Source: Dasania marina DSM 21967
GTDB taxonomy: Bacteria; Pseudomonadota; Gammaproteobacteria; Pseudomonadales; Dasaniaceae
Direction of reading: 5' to 3'
Assembly: GCF_000373485.1 (NCBI RefSeq)
Contig: NZ_KB891590.1
Location: forward strand, 56,862-120,861
Length of the DNA stretch: 64,000 nt
Positions within the stretch are counted from its first letter, which is position 1, and each line of letters opens with the position of its first letter. A program made the translations under genes and the position numbers. Under the pieces are notes generated by a model, which was not told where the DNA came from, ran no database searches, and saw nothing but the letters and a program-made list of their open reading frames with translations. Positions 29,220 to 38,834 of the stretch are shown here, one piece after another.

Positions 29220-31298
29220 ATGCCCTCGCCCTTCCAACTCGATGTAGCCGAAATCAGCTGGCAGGACGAGCAGCTACCCACTTCCAGCCACTACGACGAT
29301 ATTTATTTTTCCAAGCAAGAGGGTTTAGCAGAAACCCACTATGTGTTTTTGCAGCACAACCAACTGGCGCAGCGCTGGCAACAACTAGACCCAGACCAAC
29401 CCGGTGTCTTTACCATCGCCGAAACCGGCTTTGGCACCGGCCTCAACTTTCTAGCGACCTGCCAGCTATGGCAACAACTGGCCCCTAGCAGCTGGCGCCT
29501 ACACTTTATTAGCGTGGAAAAACACCCGCTCACTAAACCCGATCTACAACGTGCGCTAAGCGCTTGGCCAGACTTAGCCGCCCATAGCCAGTTGCTATTA
29601 GACCAGTACCCGCCACTACTTCCAGGCCAGCACCTATTACAAATTGAAACAGCAATCAGCCTGCACTTATTACTGGGGGAAGCCTGCAGCAGCTTTGAAC
29701 AATGTTTGGCGACAGCACATCCCGATTTTGTCCACAACCACGGTGCTAAAGTTGATGCCTGGTTTTTAGACGGCTTTGCCCCCGCTAAAAACCCCTCCAT
29801 GTGGAGCCAGCCGCTATTTCAAACCTTAGCCAAACTCAGCCGGCCCGGTACCACGCTAGCCACCTTTACCGCTGCCGGCATCGTTCGGCGCGGCTTACAA
29901 GAGGCGGGTTTTACCGTCACTAAAACCAAAGGCTTTGGCCATAAACGAGAAATGCTCACCGCCGTGTTTAACGACTCCAGCGAGCAAGTGACGCAAGACC
30001 ACAACCACTACAAAGCCAACAAAAAAACCAGCCCTTGGGCGCTGCCTCCACTGATACGCCGCCCGCAACATGTTGCCATTATTGGCGGTGGCGTCGCGGG
30101 CTGCAGCAGTGCCTATGCACTGGCTAAACGCGGCATAGAGGTCACGTTAATAGAAAGGCATGGGGAGCTGGCGCAAGAGGCCTCGGGCAATGCCCAAGCC
30201 ATGCTGTACACCAAGCTCTCCACCGAGATGGGTACGCTCAGCCAGTTTGGCCTCAGCAGTTATCACTACGCCCTGCGCTACTACCGGCAGCTGAAACAGC
30301 AAGGCCTGCTCAGCGAGCAAGACTTAGACTTGTGCGGCTTGCTGCAGTTATGTTGCAGCGACAAACAACAGCAATGGCTGGCACAACTAACACCCCATTT
30401 TAGCGGTCACAGTGACTGGGTAGAGCAGGTCAATGCGCAGCAGGCCTCTGAGCTTAGCCACGTCGATTGCGCCTACCCCGGCTACTTTCTAAAAGGTTCG
30501 GGTTGGATTTCACCCACCCGCCTGTGCCAGCAACTGTGCCAGCACCCCAATATCACCGTGCTAACCCAGCAGCAGGCCATCAGCTTACAACAGCAGGCTC
30601 ACGGCTGGCAGATACTGGGGCAACAACAGCAAAGCCTAGTCAGCGCCGATGCGGTTATTATCGCCAACAGCGTAGACGCGCAACAATTTGAGCAATGCCA
30701 ACAACTACCGTTAAAGGCCATACGTGGGCAAATCACCGAACTGGGCCTGCAGCATTTTAAACAGCTGCCCCGCACCGTGATTTGTCATGAGGGCTATATC
30801 ACGCCCGCCATCGCTAACGGGTTACATTTTGGCGCCACCTTTGCGATGGCCGATACTGATAAAAGCCTGCGCACAGCCGATCACCACAGCAACGTCAACA
30901 GCTTATATCATGCCTTACCCAAGCTGTTTGCCGGCGACCCGCAGCAGCTTAACCCGCAAGAATTTAATGGCCGCGCCAACCTGCGCTGCACCAGCCCCGA
31001 CTATTTACCCTTAGTGGGCCCAGTGGCGATTACCGCCGATTTTATCCGCGATTATTGGCCTTTAAGCAAAGATGCCAACCGCAGCATTAAGCAGGCCGGC
31101 AGCTATTACCCCGGCCTCTACCTCAATATTGGCCACGGCTCTAAGGGCTTAACCTCCAGCCCCTTATGTGCTGAGCTATTAGCAGCACAGTTATGCAATG
31201 AACCCTTACCCCTGCCACGCAACTTGGTAGAGGCACTCAATCCGAGCCGCTTTATTGTTCGCGACATAATTCGCGGCAAGATAAATCCAGCCTGCTAA
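29220..31298 (+). CDS. mnmC: Bifunctional tRNA 5-methylaminomethyl-2-thiouridine enzyme MnmC
   Basis: Finishes the mnm5 modification at the wobble uridine. 692 residues in two domains: an N-terminal SAM methyltransferase (ETGFGTGLNFLAT near residue 65; VDAWFLDGFAPAKNP) and a C-terminal FAD-dependent oxidase (AIIGGGVAGCSSAYAL near residue 285; closing NIGHGSKGLTSSPL). Domain order and size are as in E. coli. ATG 29220 has only a weak ribosome-binding site. The heptamer repeat array ends just before the start codon. Confidence 0.96.
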   Translation: MPSPFQLDVAEISWQDEQLPTSSHYDDIYFSKQEGLAETHYVFLQHNQLAQRWQQLDPDQPGVFTIAETGFGTGLNFLATCQLWQQLAPSSWRLHFISVEKHPLTKPDLQRALSAWPDLAAHSQLLLDQYPPLLPGQHLLQIETAISLHLLLGEACSSFEQCLATAHPDFVHNHGAKVDAWFLDGFAPAKNPSMWSQPLFQTLAKLSRPGTTLATFTAAGIVRRGLQEAGFTVTKTKGFGHKREMLTAVFNDSSEQVTQDHNHYKANKKTSPWALPPLIRRPQHVAIIGGGVAGCSSAYALAKRGIEVTLIERHGELAQEASGNAQAMLYTKLSTEMGTLSQFGLSSYHYALRYYRQLKQQGLLSEQDLDLCGLLQLCCSDKQQQWLAQLTPHFSGHSDWVEQVNAQQASELSHVDCAYPGYFLKGSGWISPTRLCQQLCQHPNITVLTQQQAISLQQQAHGWQILGQQQQSLVSADAVIIANSVDAQQFEQCQQLPLKAIRGQITELGLQHFKQLPRTVICHEGYITPAIANGLHFGATFAMADTDKSLRTADHHSNVNSLYHALPKLFAGDPQQLNPQEFNGRANLRCTSPDYLPLVGPVAITADFIRDYWPLSKDANRSIKQAGSYYPGLYLNIGHGSKGLTSSPLCAELLAAQLCNEPLPLPRNLVEALNPSRFIVRDIIRGKINPAC

Positions 31299-31339
31299 AC
31301 TGCACACTAATAAGCCGATGACAATTACAGGAGTCCAAC

Positions 31340-31645
31340 ATGCTACTATCAGGTTTTAATTTTCGCGGCGGCACCCCCAGCGATTTTGATAGCATACACA
31401 ACTACTACGAACCCTTGGTGCTGGAAGAATTACAACGCGTGCTAGTGGATAAAGATGTCGATAGTGAATACATAGCCGATGTCTCCTGTGTTGCCCTTAA
31501 TAACTTGCCGCCACGCTATATACGCCACGATGTCGACATGATGTTTTACCTTTCCTCTGAAGAACGCAGCGAGATTAATAAAAAAATAAGCTTGGCTGTT
31601 AAAGAGGCTATAGCTTATGTTGATACAAGAACTCGTGCGGAATAA
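31340..31645 (+). CDS. ComFB-family protein
   Basis: 101-residue cytoplasmic protein resembling late-competence protein ComFB (VLEELQRVL, DVSCVALNNLPPRYIRHDVDM, then a Ser/Glu helix to the C-terminus). GGAG nine bases before ATG 31340. ComFB proteins are widespread in Gram-negatives, and some bind cyclic dinucleotides; the role here is not known. It stands 42 bases after mnmC. Confidence 0.85.
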   Translation: MLLSGFNFRGGTPSDFDSIHNYYEPLVLEELQRVLVDKDVDSEYIADVSCVALNNLPPRYIRHDVDMMFYLSSEERSEINKKISLAVKEAIAYVDTRTRAE

Positions 31646-31657
31646 AGGCGAGCGGTA

Positions 31658-31673
31658 AGCGGCAAGCTTTAAG
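31658..31673 (+). repeat. 16-bp dispersed repeat, copy 2
   Basis: AGCGGCAAGCTTTAAG, identical to 25371-25386. Confidence 0.6.
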
Positions 31674-31744
31674 ATGCTCGCTGCGCTGCGCGGAAGTAAA
31701 AGCACAGCGTTTCAATACTAGCCATTAAACAATAGCTATTTACC

Positions 31745-32524
31745 ATGCCGTTTTTAGTTTTCTTACTTAGTTTATTATTAGCCAACGACAGCTTTGCTGA
31801 TGATAGTTTCGCTGAACAGACGGTTAGCCAGTACGGCTATACTGTCGTCGCCCAATATCCTCACGACCCGCAGCTGTTTACCCAAGGCTTGGCCTTTGAT
31901 CAAGGTAAACTCTATGAAAGCGCGGGGCGTTATGGCCACTCGCGTTTGACTGTACGTGAGCTGGCGTATTACACCGTATTGCAACAACAAGTGGTACAGC
32001 CGCAGTTATTCGCTGAAGGTATTACCCTGCTGAACAACAACGTCTACCAGCTTACGTGGAAAGCCGGGCTGGCCTTGGTTTATGCGGCAAGGGATTTAAG
32101 CCCCGTCGCACAACATCGCTATCAAGGTCAGGGCTGGGGCTTGTGCACCGATGGCCAGCAACTCATTATGAGTGATGGCAGTGATCAACTGCACTTTATC
32201 AACCCCGACAACTTCAACATCAACCATAGCATTAAGGTCACCGAGCGCGGCCAGGCAGTGACTAACCTCAATGAACTGGAATGGGTGGAAGGGAAAATCT
32301 ACGCCAATATCTGGATGAGCTCACGCATTATTATTATCAACCCTAGCAACGGCCAGGTAGAGGGCAGTGTCGATTTAAGCGACTTGCTGCCCGCTGCACT
32401 GCGCAAGCGCAACACCGATGTACTCAACGGCATAGCCTACGACCCGCAACAGCAAAGGCTGTTTGTTACCGGTAAAAACTGGCCCCGGCTCTACCATATA
32501 AGCTTAACCGCAGCTAAGCCCTAG
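31745..32524 (+). CDS. Glutaminyl-peptide cyclotransferase (plant/bacterial beta-propeller type)
   Basis: Cyclises N-terminal Gln of peptides to pyroglutamate. 259 residues with a signal peptide (FLVFLLSLLLANDSFA) so it acts in the periplasm. Family stretches: YPHDPQLFTQGLAF, YESAGRYGHSRL, MSDGSDQLHFINP, LNELEWVEGKIYANIW, DVLNGIAYDP and FVTGKNWPRLY. It is the only gene in its unit, about 150 bases before the M16 peptidase. Confidence 0.92.
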   Translation: MPFLVFLLSLLLANDSFADDSFAEQTVSQYGYTVVAQYPHDPQLFTQGLAFDQGKLYESAGRYGHSRLTVRELAYYTVLQQQVVQPQLFAEGITLLNNNVYQLTWKAGLALVYAARDLSPVAQHRYQGQGWGLCTDGQQLIMSDGSDQLHFINPDNFNINHSIKVTERGQAVTNLNELEWVEGKIYANIWMSSRIIIINPSNGQVEGSVDLSDLLPAALRKRNTDVLNGIAYDPQQQRLFVTGKNWPRLYHISLTAAKP

Positions 32525-32680
32525 TAGATAAAGAGCAACCAAAGAGTCGCTAAAGCTTAGCGCCATTCCTTACGCCTACCGTAGATCAGCAAACAGCTAG
32601 CCATGTGCTATACCCGCGCCGCTATTTGACGCTACAATGGCCGCTTGCTTACCCATACACCACCATAAAGCGACCTACAC

Positions 32681-35617
32681 ATGCTCACAAAGCCACAGCA
32701 ACACCCCGCCTTCGAATTGATACGCAGCCAGGCTATAGGCTCGCTTAATGTCACCGTGGAAGAATATCACCACAAAAAAACCGGCGCCGTGCACTATCAC
32801 ATGGCCGCCGACAACGACGAAAATGTGTTTTTGGTGGCGCTGCGTACCGTGCCCCACGACTCTACCGGTGTTGCCCACATACTCGAGCACACCGCCCTGT
32901 GTGGCAGCGAAAAATTTCCCGTGCGCGACCCGTTTTTTATGATGATACGGCGCTCACTCAACACCTTTATGAATGCCTTTACCAGTTCCGACTGGACCGC
33001 CTACCCCTTTGCCAGCCAAAACCGCAAAGACTTTAACAACCTACTTGAAGTCTATTTAGACGCGGTGTTTTTCTCGCGGTTGGATGAATTGGATTTTGCC
33101 CAAGAAGGCCACCGCATAGAATTTGCCGAAGCTGACAACAGCGACAGCGACCTCGTTTACAAAGGCGTGGTATTTAACGAAATGAAAGGGGCAATGAGTT
33201 CAGTGCCCAGCACCCTGTGGCAAACCCTGTGTAAATACCTCTACCCTACCAACACCTACCACTACAACAGCGGTGGCGAACCGGCCGATATACCCGACCT
33301 TAGCTACCAAGAGCTAAAAGATTTTTACCGCAGCCACTACCACCCCAGCAACGCCATCTTTATGACCTTTGGCGATATTCCTGCTGCCGAGCACCACGCC
33401 CGTTTTGAAGAGCAGGCGCTCAAGCGCTTTGAGGCCTTGGATATACACATCCACGTACCGCCCGAAAAACGCTACCTAGCACCGCTGCGGGTACAAGAGA
33501 GCTATGCATTTAATGAAGAGGGTAGCAGTGATAACAAAACCCATGTGGTCATGGGCTGGCTGTTTGGCGAAAGCTCCGATCTGCAAGCTATGCTGCGCGC
33601 CCAGTTACTGACCAGCGTATTATTAGATAACAGCGCTTCACCGCTACAACAAGCACTGGAAACCACCGACTTGGGTAGCGCCCCCTCACCGCTATGCGGT
33701 TTAGAGGATTCCATGCGCGAACTCACCTTTGTCTGTGGCTTAGAAGGCACTGAAGCGCGCCACGCCGAAGCGGTAGAACAGCTCATCCTAGCCACCCTAC
33801 AAGAGGTCGCCGATAACGGTGTACCACAGGAGCAAGTCGAGGCGGTGCTGCATCAATTAGAACTACACCAACGTGAAGTCGGCGGCGATAGCTATCCCTT
33901 TGGCCTGCAACTAATACTCACCGCCATGGGCAGCGCCACCCATCGCGGCGACCCTATCGCCCTGCTCAACTTAGATCCGGTACTAGAACAGCTGCATGAA
34001 GACATAAAAGACCCCAACTTCATCAAACAACTGGCCCAAGACTTACTGCTCAACAACCCGCATCGCGTCACCTTAGTCATGACCCCCGACCAAGATCTGG
34101 CCCAGCGTCGCGATGTGGCTGAAGCTACCCGCCTAGCCGCCATCAAAGCCCAGCTGCAAGAACAGGACACGCAAAAAATCATCGCCCAAGCCAAAACCCT
34201 AGCCGACAGACAGCAGCAAAAAGATGATGAATCCATCTTACCGAAAGTGGGTTTAGACGACGTACCCGAAGATATACACATAGTCGATGGCGTAGAGAGC
34301 CTGATCGGTGAACTGCCTTTAATGAGCTATGCCCAAGGCACCAACGGCTTGGTGTATCAGCAAATTATCATAGAGCTGCCGCCACTCAGCGATGAGCTAT
34401 TGGCCATCATGCCCTACTACACCAGCAACCTCACCGAGTTGGGCATAGGAGAGCAAGACTACCTCAGCACCCAATCACACCAAGCTACCGTCTGCGGTAG
34501 CATCAATGCCTATAGCACCTTGCGCGGCAGCCCCGACGATGAACAGGCTATTAAAAGCTACTTTGTACTCTCATCCAAAGCACTGGTACGTAACCAACTG
34601 GCGCAAGCACAACTCATGCAAGACACGCTACTCGATGTGCGCTTTGATGAGCTGCCCCGCCTGCGTGAGCTAATGAGCCAGCAGCGCGCCCGCCGCGATC
34701 AATCAGTCAGCAACAACGGCCACAGCCTAGCCATGACCGCCGCCAGCAGCGGCATGAGCCCACAGGCGGCGCTAAGCCATAAGCTCAGCGGCTTGCAGGG
34801 CATACAAACCCTTAAAGGCTTGGACCAAGCCAATCAGGACGAAGCCACCCTGGCCGCCTATGCGCAACAATTACAAAGCCTGCACCAGCATATTCTGGCG
34901 GGTAAAAAGCAATTACTGCTGATTGCCGAAGCCGACAAGCTAGCCGAGTGCCAACAAACCCTAGCGCAACTCTGGGGCCAGCACGCCAACCCCGGACTAG
35001 CAGCACTGCAACTGCCTGCCATTAGAGAGCAGCGCAAGCAAATTTGGGTAGCCAACACCCAGGTTAACTTCTGCGCTAAGGCCTACCCCACGGTAACCTC
35101 TAACCATCCCGATGGTGCAGCACTCACCGTATTAGGCGGCTTTTTACGCAACGGTTATTTACACCGGGTAATACGCGAGCAAGGCGGAGCCTATGGCGGT
35201 GGCGCCAGCCAAGACAACAACATCGCCGCCTTTAAGTTTTATTCCTACCGCGACCCACGCATAGTCGAAACCCTCAACGATTTTGATGCCGCCATAGACT
35301 GGCTGCTGAGCAGCGAGCACGACGAGGAACATTTAGAGCAGGCCATACTAGGCGTAATTAGCAGCTTAGATAAACCCAGCTCGCCAGCCGGCGAAGCTAA
35401 AACCGCCTTCCACAATACGCTGTTCGATCGTACCCCGGCCCAGCGCCGCGCCTTTAGAGCCAGGGTATTAAAAGTGACTTTAGATGACTTAAAACGGGTA
35501 ACCGCTAACTACTTAAAACCTGAACTTGCCAGCCTGGCCATAGTCACACACCAAGGCACTAGCGATCAGCTGAAGGACTTTGCCCAGCAACAACAAGTCG
35601 AAATAATTACGCTTTAA
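32681..35617 (+). CDS. M16C metallopeptidase (PreP/insulinase family)
   Basis: Zinc peptidase of 978 residues that degrades peptides in an enclosed chamber. The inverted zinc motif HILEH is at residues 66-70; the downstream Glu ligand is in VVFNEMKGAM. HTALCGSEKFPVRDPFF and the C-terminal EQGGAYGGGAS are typical of the PreP branch. No signal peptide, so cytoplasmic. Start ATG 32681; ribosome-binding site weak. An operon with dgkA downstream is possible (46 bases apart). Confidence 0.94.
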   Translation: MLTKPQQHPAFELIRSQAIGSLNVTVEEYHHKKTGAVHYHMAADNDENVFLVALRTVPHDSTGVAHILEHTALCGSEKFPVRDPFFMMIRRSLNTFMNAFTSSDWTAYPFASQNRKDFNNLLEVYLDAVFFSRLDELDFAQEGHRIEFAEADNSDSDLVYKGVVFNEMKGAMSSVPSTLWQTLCKYLYPTNTYHYNSGGEPADIPDLSYQELKDFYRSHYHPSNAIFMTFGDIPAAEHHARFEEQALKRFEALDIHIHVPPEKRYLAPLRVQESYAFNEEGSSDNKTHVVMGWLFGESSDLQAMLRAQLLTSVLLDNSASPLQQALETTDLGSAPSPLCGLEDSMRELTFVCGLEGTEARHAEAVEQLILATLQEVADNGVPQEQVEAVLHQLELHQREVGGDSYPFGLQLILTAMGSATHRGDPIALLNLDPVLEQLHEDIKDPNFIKQLAQDLLLNNPHRVTLVMTPDQDLAQRRDVAEATRLAAIKAQLQEQDTQKIIAQAKTLADRQQQKDDESILPKVGLDDVPEDIHIVDGVESLIGELPLMSYAQGTNGLVYQQIIIELPPLSDELLAIMPYYTSNLTELGIGEQDYLSTQSHQATVCGSINAYSTLRGSPDDEQAIKSYFVLSSKALVRNQLAQAQLMQDTLLDVRFDELPRLRELMSQQRARRDQSVSNNGHSLAMTAASSGMSPQAALSHKLSGLQGIQTLKGLDQANQDEATLAAYAQQLQSLHQHILAGKKQLLLIAEADKLAECQQTLAQLWGQHANPGLAALQLPAIREQRKQIWVANTQVNFCAKAYPTVTSNHPDGAALTVLGGFLRNGYLHRVIREQGGAYGGGASQDNNIAAFKFYSYRDPRIVETLNDFDAAIDWLLSSEHDEEHLEQAILGVISSLDKPSSPAGEAKTAFHNTLFDRTPAQRRAFRARVLKVTLDDLKRVTANYLKPELASLAIVTHQGTSDQLKDFAQQQQVEIITL

Positions 35618-35663
35618 AACATATTATTAGACATAACTTTTTTCTTTATAAGAAGGAAACACT

Positions 35664-36023
35664 GTGGCAGAACGACAACCCAGCAGCCTCAAGCGCTTAA
35701 CCAACGCCGCTAATTACTCGCGTCAGGGCTTTATCCAGGCCTACCACGGCGAAGCCGCTTTTAGAGAAGAGGTCTATCTAGCCTTAGTACTCATCCCCTT
35801 AGCTTGCCTGTTAGATGTTAGCAGCGTGGAGCGTATCTTGCTGATAGGCAGTGTACTGCTACTATTAATAGTGGAACTGCTTAATTCAGCGGTAGAAGCT
35901 GCCATAGACCGCATAGGATCAGAGCATCACGAACTCAGCGGCAAAGCCAAAGATATGGGCTCAGCGGCGGTGCTGCTTGCCGTAACTATCATTGTGCTTA
36001 CTTGGGGCATTACTTTGTTTTAA
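35664..36023 (+). CDS. dgkA: Diacylglycerol kinase
   Basis: Inner-membrane enzyme that phosphorylates diacylglycerol for recycling to phospholipid. 119 residues, with an N-terminal amphipathic helix and three membrane segments. The catalytic stretch VELLNSAVEAAIDRIG is intact (Glu at the start of membrane helix 2). Start GTG 35664 with AAGGAAAC upstream. Confidence 0.95.
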   Translation: MAERQPSSLKRLTNAANYSRQGFIQAYHGEAAFREEVYLALVLIPLACLLDVSSVERILLIGSVLLLLIVELLNSAVEAAIDRIGSEHHELSGKAKDMGSAAVLLAVTIIVLTWGITLF

Positions 36024-36068
36024 AATTATGGAATAACAAGCCATAGTTAAAAAGGGGCACACCGCAAG

Positions 36069-36833
36069 ATGCTTAGCCGGTATAAAAACCTATTTCGCCA
36101 TACGGCGATAACACTATGCATTTGCGCTTGCACCCTACTATTTAGCACCTCGGCTATCAGCCAACAACCGCAAATAGCCGTCTACAAGCTCAATGGCCTT
36201 ATCAACCAACAACAAACCGGCAGCTACAATAAGCTACTCAAGCGTATACAGGCATTAGACGTAAGCTTTCATCTGCAATACAGCCCCATAATCAGAGCCA
36301 AACATAATTTTAAGCAACAGCTCGCTGACTGTATTGCCCCCTCCGATGAAGACGGTACGATTTTTAACTTCCCCACCATACAAAGCGAACCGTTTAACTA
36401 CGCTAAAGCCTATATATTCACCCGCCATGACGATGACGCTATTGGCAATTTAGAGGCCTTAAAAGGTAAAAAAGTCGGTGTACGCACCGGCATGAGGTTT
36501 AGCGCCGAATTTGAACAACTGCGTAACAGTGGCTACTTCGAAGTCGAGCAGGTCAGAGATATAGCCTTAAATTATCGTAAACTCATAGCCAAACGTATCG
36601 ATGCATTTGCCGCCTATACCCCCGACATATGGGTAATGCTAAAGAGCAAAGAATTGTCGCAATTACATTATGATGCTAGCCACGCTATGCAAAAACACCC
36701 TGAACGCGTGGTATGCCATGCCAGCCCTAGCAACCAAGCGTTTATAGACCAATTTAATCTAGCCCTACAACAACTCAAACAACAGGGCGAATTAAAAAAG
36801 ATTTTGGGTATAGCCTATACCTTTGACAACTAA
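36069..36833 (+). CDS. Periplasmic solute-binding protein-like (family 3 fold)
   Basis: 254 residues; signal peptide TLCICACTLLFSTSAISQ. The fold is that of extracellular solute-binding proteins family 3 (EALKGKKVGVRTGMRF and a C-terminal QLKQQGELKKILG). No permease or ATPase genes lie nearby, so it may act as a sensor or orphan binder; ligand unknown. The N-terminal lobe is short on conserved ligand residues. It lies 45 bases after dgkA. Confidence 0.8.
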   Translation: MLSRYKNLFRHTAITLCICACTLLFSTSAISQQPQIAVYKLNGLINQQQTGSYNKLLKRIQALDVSFHLQYSPIIRAKHNFKQQLADCIAPSDEDGTIFNFPTIQSEPFNYAKAYIFTRHDDDAIGNLEALKGKKVGVRTGMRFSAEFEQLRNSGYFEVEQVRDIALNYRKLIAKRIDAFAAYTPDIWVMLKSKELSQLHYDASHAMQKHPERVVCHASPSNQAFIDQFNLALQQLKQQGELKKILGIAYTFDN

Positions 36834-37384
36834 CTTGGTTATACAGATACCGCGGCAACATTAGCCAACAGTGTTATAGCCAGCAGACGGCAACAGGAAA
36901 ACGCAAGCGCTGTAAAAACAATAGCGAGACTCTTGGCTTACCCTCGTAACCCAAGCCTTCAATACCCCTTCCCCCCTACAACATTTGCCTCACTGTTACC
37001 CAAGTGGAAACACTGTATTTCTTTACAAAAGAATTACAAATAATCACAGACAATTGCATATAAAAGTCTTATTGTATGATCGTTCAAGTAAAATAAAGGT
37101 ATACAATTAACAGCTGGCAACACTCTGCCACTAGCCGGTAAAGCAAAGCTATACAGGCGACAAGCAACAAAACCTGATTCGGCGATTAAAAACTTAGCTT
37201 TTTAGTCCGTTATTTCGATACTTACCTAGCACCGAAATAAAGTCTAATAACAAACAGCTATTACTATTTGTTATTAACCCAAACATGCCTAAACTTGCCA
37301 GAATAAAGGCAAGCCGAAAGCAGATGAACAATAAAGCCCAGCAGATAAGCAAAATAGGGCCAATAAGATCAGCAGGAGTGAAGT
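36834..37384. other. Intergenic region upstream of the Rieske oxygenase
   Basis: About 550 AT-rich bases. No RNA gene or terminator recognised. A 75-codon frame on the minus strand overlaps the oxygenase start and is likely a shadow. The long leader suggests regulated expression of the oxygenase. Confidence 0.5.
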
Positions 37385-38641
37385 ATGACCACGGTATTTG
37401 CAACAGACCAAGACGACTCAACTATCGTCGCCAACACTATGATAGAGCAGCAAAAAAGTAAGCAAGGCACCAGCCTACCGACTTACTTTTATAAGTCCGA
37501 TGTGATCTACAAGCGTGAATTAAAAAAACTGTTTTTTAATAGTTGGATATACACAGGTCATATCAGCCAAATCCCTAATACCGGTGATTACTTTTTATGT
37601 AATATGGGCAATGACTCCGCCATTATTTGCCGCCACCAAGATAACAGCGTACACGCTTTTTTAAATGTCTGCCGTCATCGCGGCGCCAGAGTGGCCGAAG
37701 AGCAATGCGGTAATAAAAAATCCTTTGTTTGCCCTTACCACGGTTGGACTTATGACACCGACGGCACATTAAAACGCGCTAGAGACATGGACATGCTCAG
37801 CGACTTTTCCTGCGAGCACTATCCTTTAAAACCGATAAGCCTACATATTTTTCACGGCATGATTTTTATTAACTTTAATGCCGACGCGCCCGACTTAGCT
37901 AAACACACCGCACAACTAGAATCTACCTTAGGCCCCTACCGCTTAGAGCACGCCAAAGTGGCTGACAGTGAAACCTATACTGTGGCGGCTAACTGGAAGT
38001 TTGTGATAGAAAATTATTTAGAGTGCTATCACTGCGCCACCTCCCATAGGCAGTACGCAAAAATTCACACCCTGCGCGAGAAGTGGGAAAACGTTAAACA
38101 GCGGGTGGCCGACGTACACAAAAACTCCCCAGCGATTACCGGCTTAGGCACGGAATTTTGTGAAACCATTAGCAAGGAGTACACCGATTCGGAAGAGTTT
38201 GGCTGCGATATCTGGCACGACCGCTACGGCCTTTACGAAGGTTACCTAACCGGCAGCCAAGATGGCCAGCCGCTAGCGCCACTGATGGGCGACATAGGTG
38301 GCTTCGATGGCGGCGCTGGCGATTTTCAAATAGGCCCCTTCACGTTTATGCTCAATTACTGCGACCATGCCGTGCTGTATCGCTTTATCCCCCGCGGCCA
38401 GCATAAAACCGATATGGATGTGGTGTGGTTTGTCAATGGCGATGCCGTAGAAGGCAAAGACTACGACAAGGAAAAGCTCACCGCCCTGTGGCATGACACG
38501 ACTATGGAAGATGCCTATATCATCAGCCGTAATGCCGAAGGCGCGCTCTCGGATTATTATGAACCCGGGCCTTTACACCCAGAGTTTGAAGAGTTAGATA
38601 TGAAGTTCTTGCAATGGTATCTCAACAGCATGTCGGCCTAA
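37385..38641 (+). CDS. Rieske non-haem iron oxygenase, alpha subunit type
   Basis: 418 residues. The Rieske [2Fe-2S] centre is bound by CRHRG and CPYHGW motifs (about residues 96-125). The mononuclear iron site is ENYLECYHCATSH (about residues 211-223), with a distal acid in the DTTMEDAYI region. The layout matches monooxygenases that demethylate quaternary amines such as glycine betaine (GbcA-like) as well as ring-hydroxylating oxygenases; the substrate is not decided. GGAGTG five bases before ATG. No reductase gene is adjacent. A perfect bidirectional terminator follows, and an NhaC antiporter and two Lrp/AsnC regulators lie beyond, hinting at amino-compound use. Confidence 0.88.
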   Translation: MTTVFATDQDDSTIVANTMIEQQKSKQGTSLPTYFYKSDVIYKRELKKLFFNSWIYTGHISQIPNTGDYFLCNMGNDSAIICRHQDNSVHAFLNVCRHRGARVAEEQCGNKKSFVCPYHGWTYDTDGTLKRARDMDMLSDFSCEHYPLKPISLHIFHGMIFINFNADAPDLAKHTAQLESTLGPYRLEHAKVADSETYTVAANWKFVIENYLECYHCATSHRQYAKIHTLREKWENVKQRVADVHKNSPAITGLGTEFCETISKEYTDSEEFGCDIWHDRYGLYEGYLTGSQDGQPLAPLMGDIGGFDGGAGDFQIGPFTFMLNYCDHAVLYRFIPRGQHKTDMDVVWFVNGDAVEGKDYDKEKLTALWHDTTMEDAYIISRNAEGALSDYYEPGPLHPEFEELDMKFLQWYLNSMSA

Positions 38642-38656
38642 ACGGCTAGGCTAATT

Positions 38657-38708
38657 AGCCAGACATAAAAAAACGGGAGCCTAGGCTCCCGTTTTTTTAT
38701 GTCTGGCT
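38657..38708. terminator. Bidirectional intrinsic terminator
   Basis: A 52-bp perfect inverted repeat: outer arms AGCCAGACAT, A-run, CGGGAGC, centre CTAG, then the mirror with a T-run. It sits between the converging Rieske oxygenase and nhaC genes and can stop both. Confidence 0.93.
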
Positions 38709-38733
38709 GATCCTAAAGCTTATTCAGTTAAAT

Positions 38734-38800
38734 CCTAGGAACTAGGAACTAGGAACTAGGAACTAGGAACTAGGAACTAGGAACTAGGAACTAGGAACTA
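38734..38800 (+). repeat. ACTAGGA heptamer array, site 2
   Basis: Eight perfect tandem copies of ACTAGGA (38741-38796), preceded by one imperfect unit and followed by ACTA. It is intergenic, 35 bases from the nhaC stop. Related degenerate arrays lie at 29184-29218 and 48864-48912. Confidence 0.95.
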
Positions 38801-38834
38801 AAAGCATAAGTTCTGTAAACAACCGCGCAACTAC

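Noticed and set aside
37194..37421. 75-codon minus-strand hydrophobic frame
   Set aside because: Overlaps the oxygenase start region on the other strand; no ribosome-binding site.
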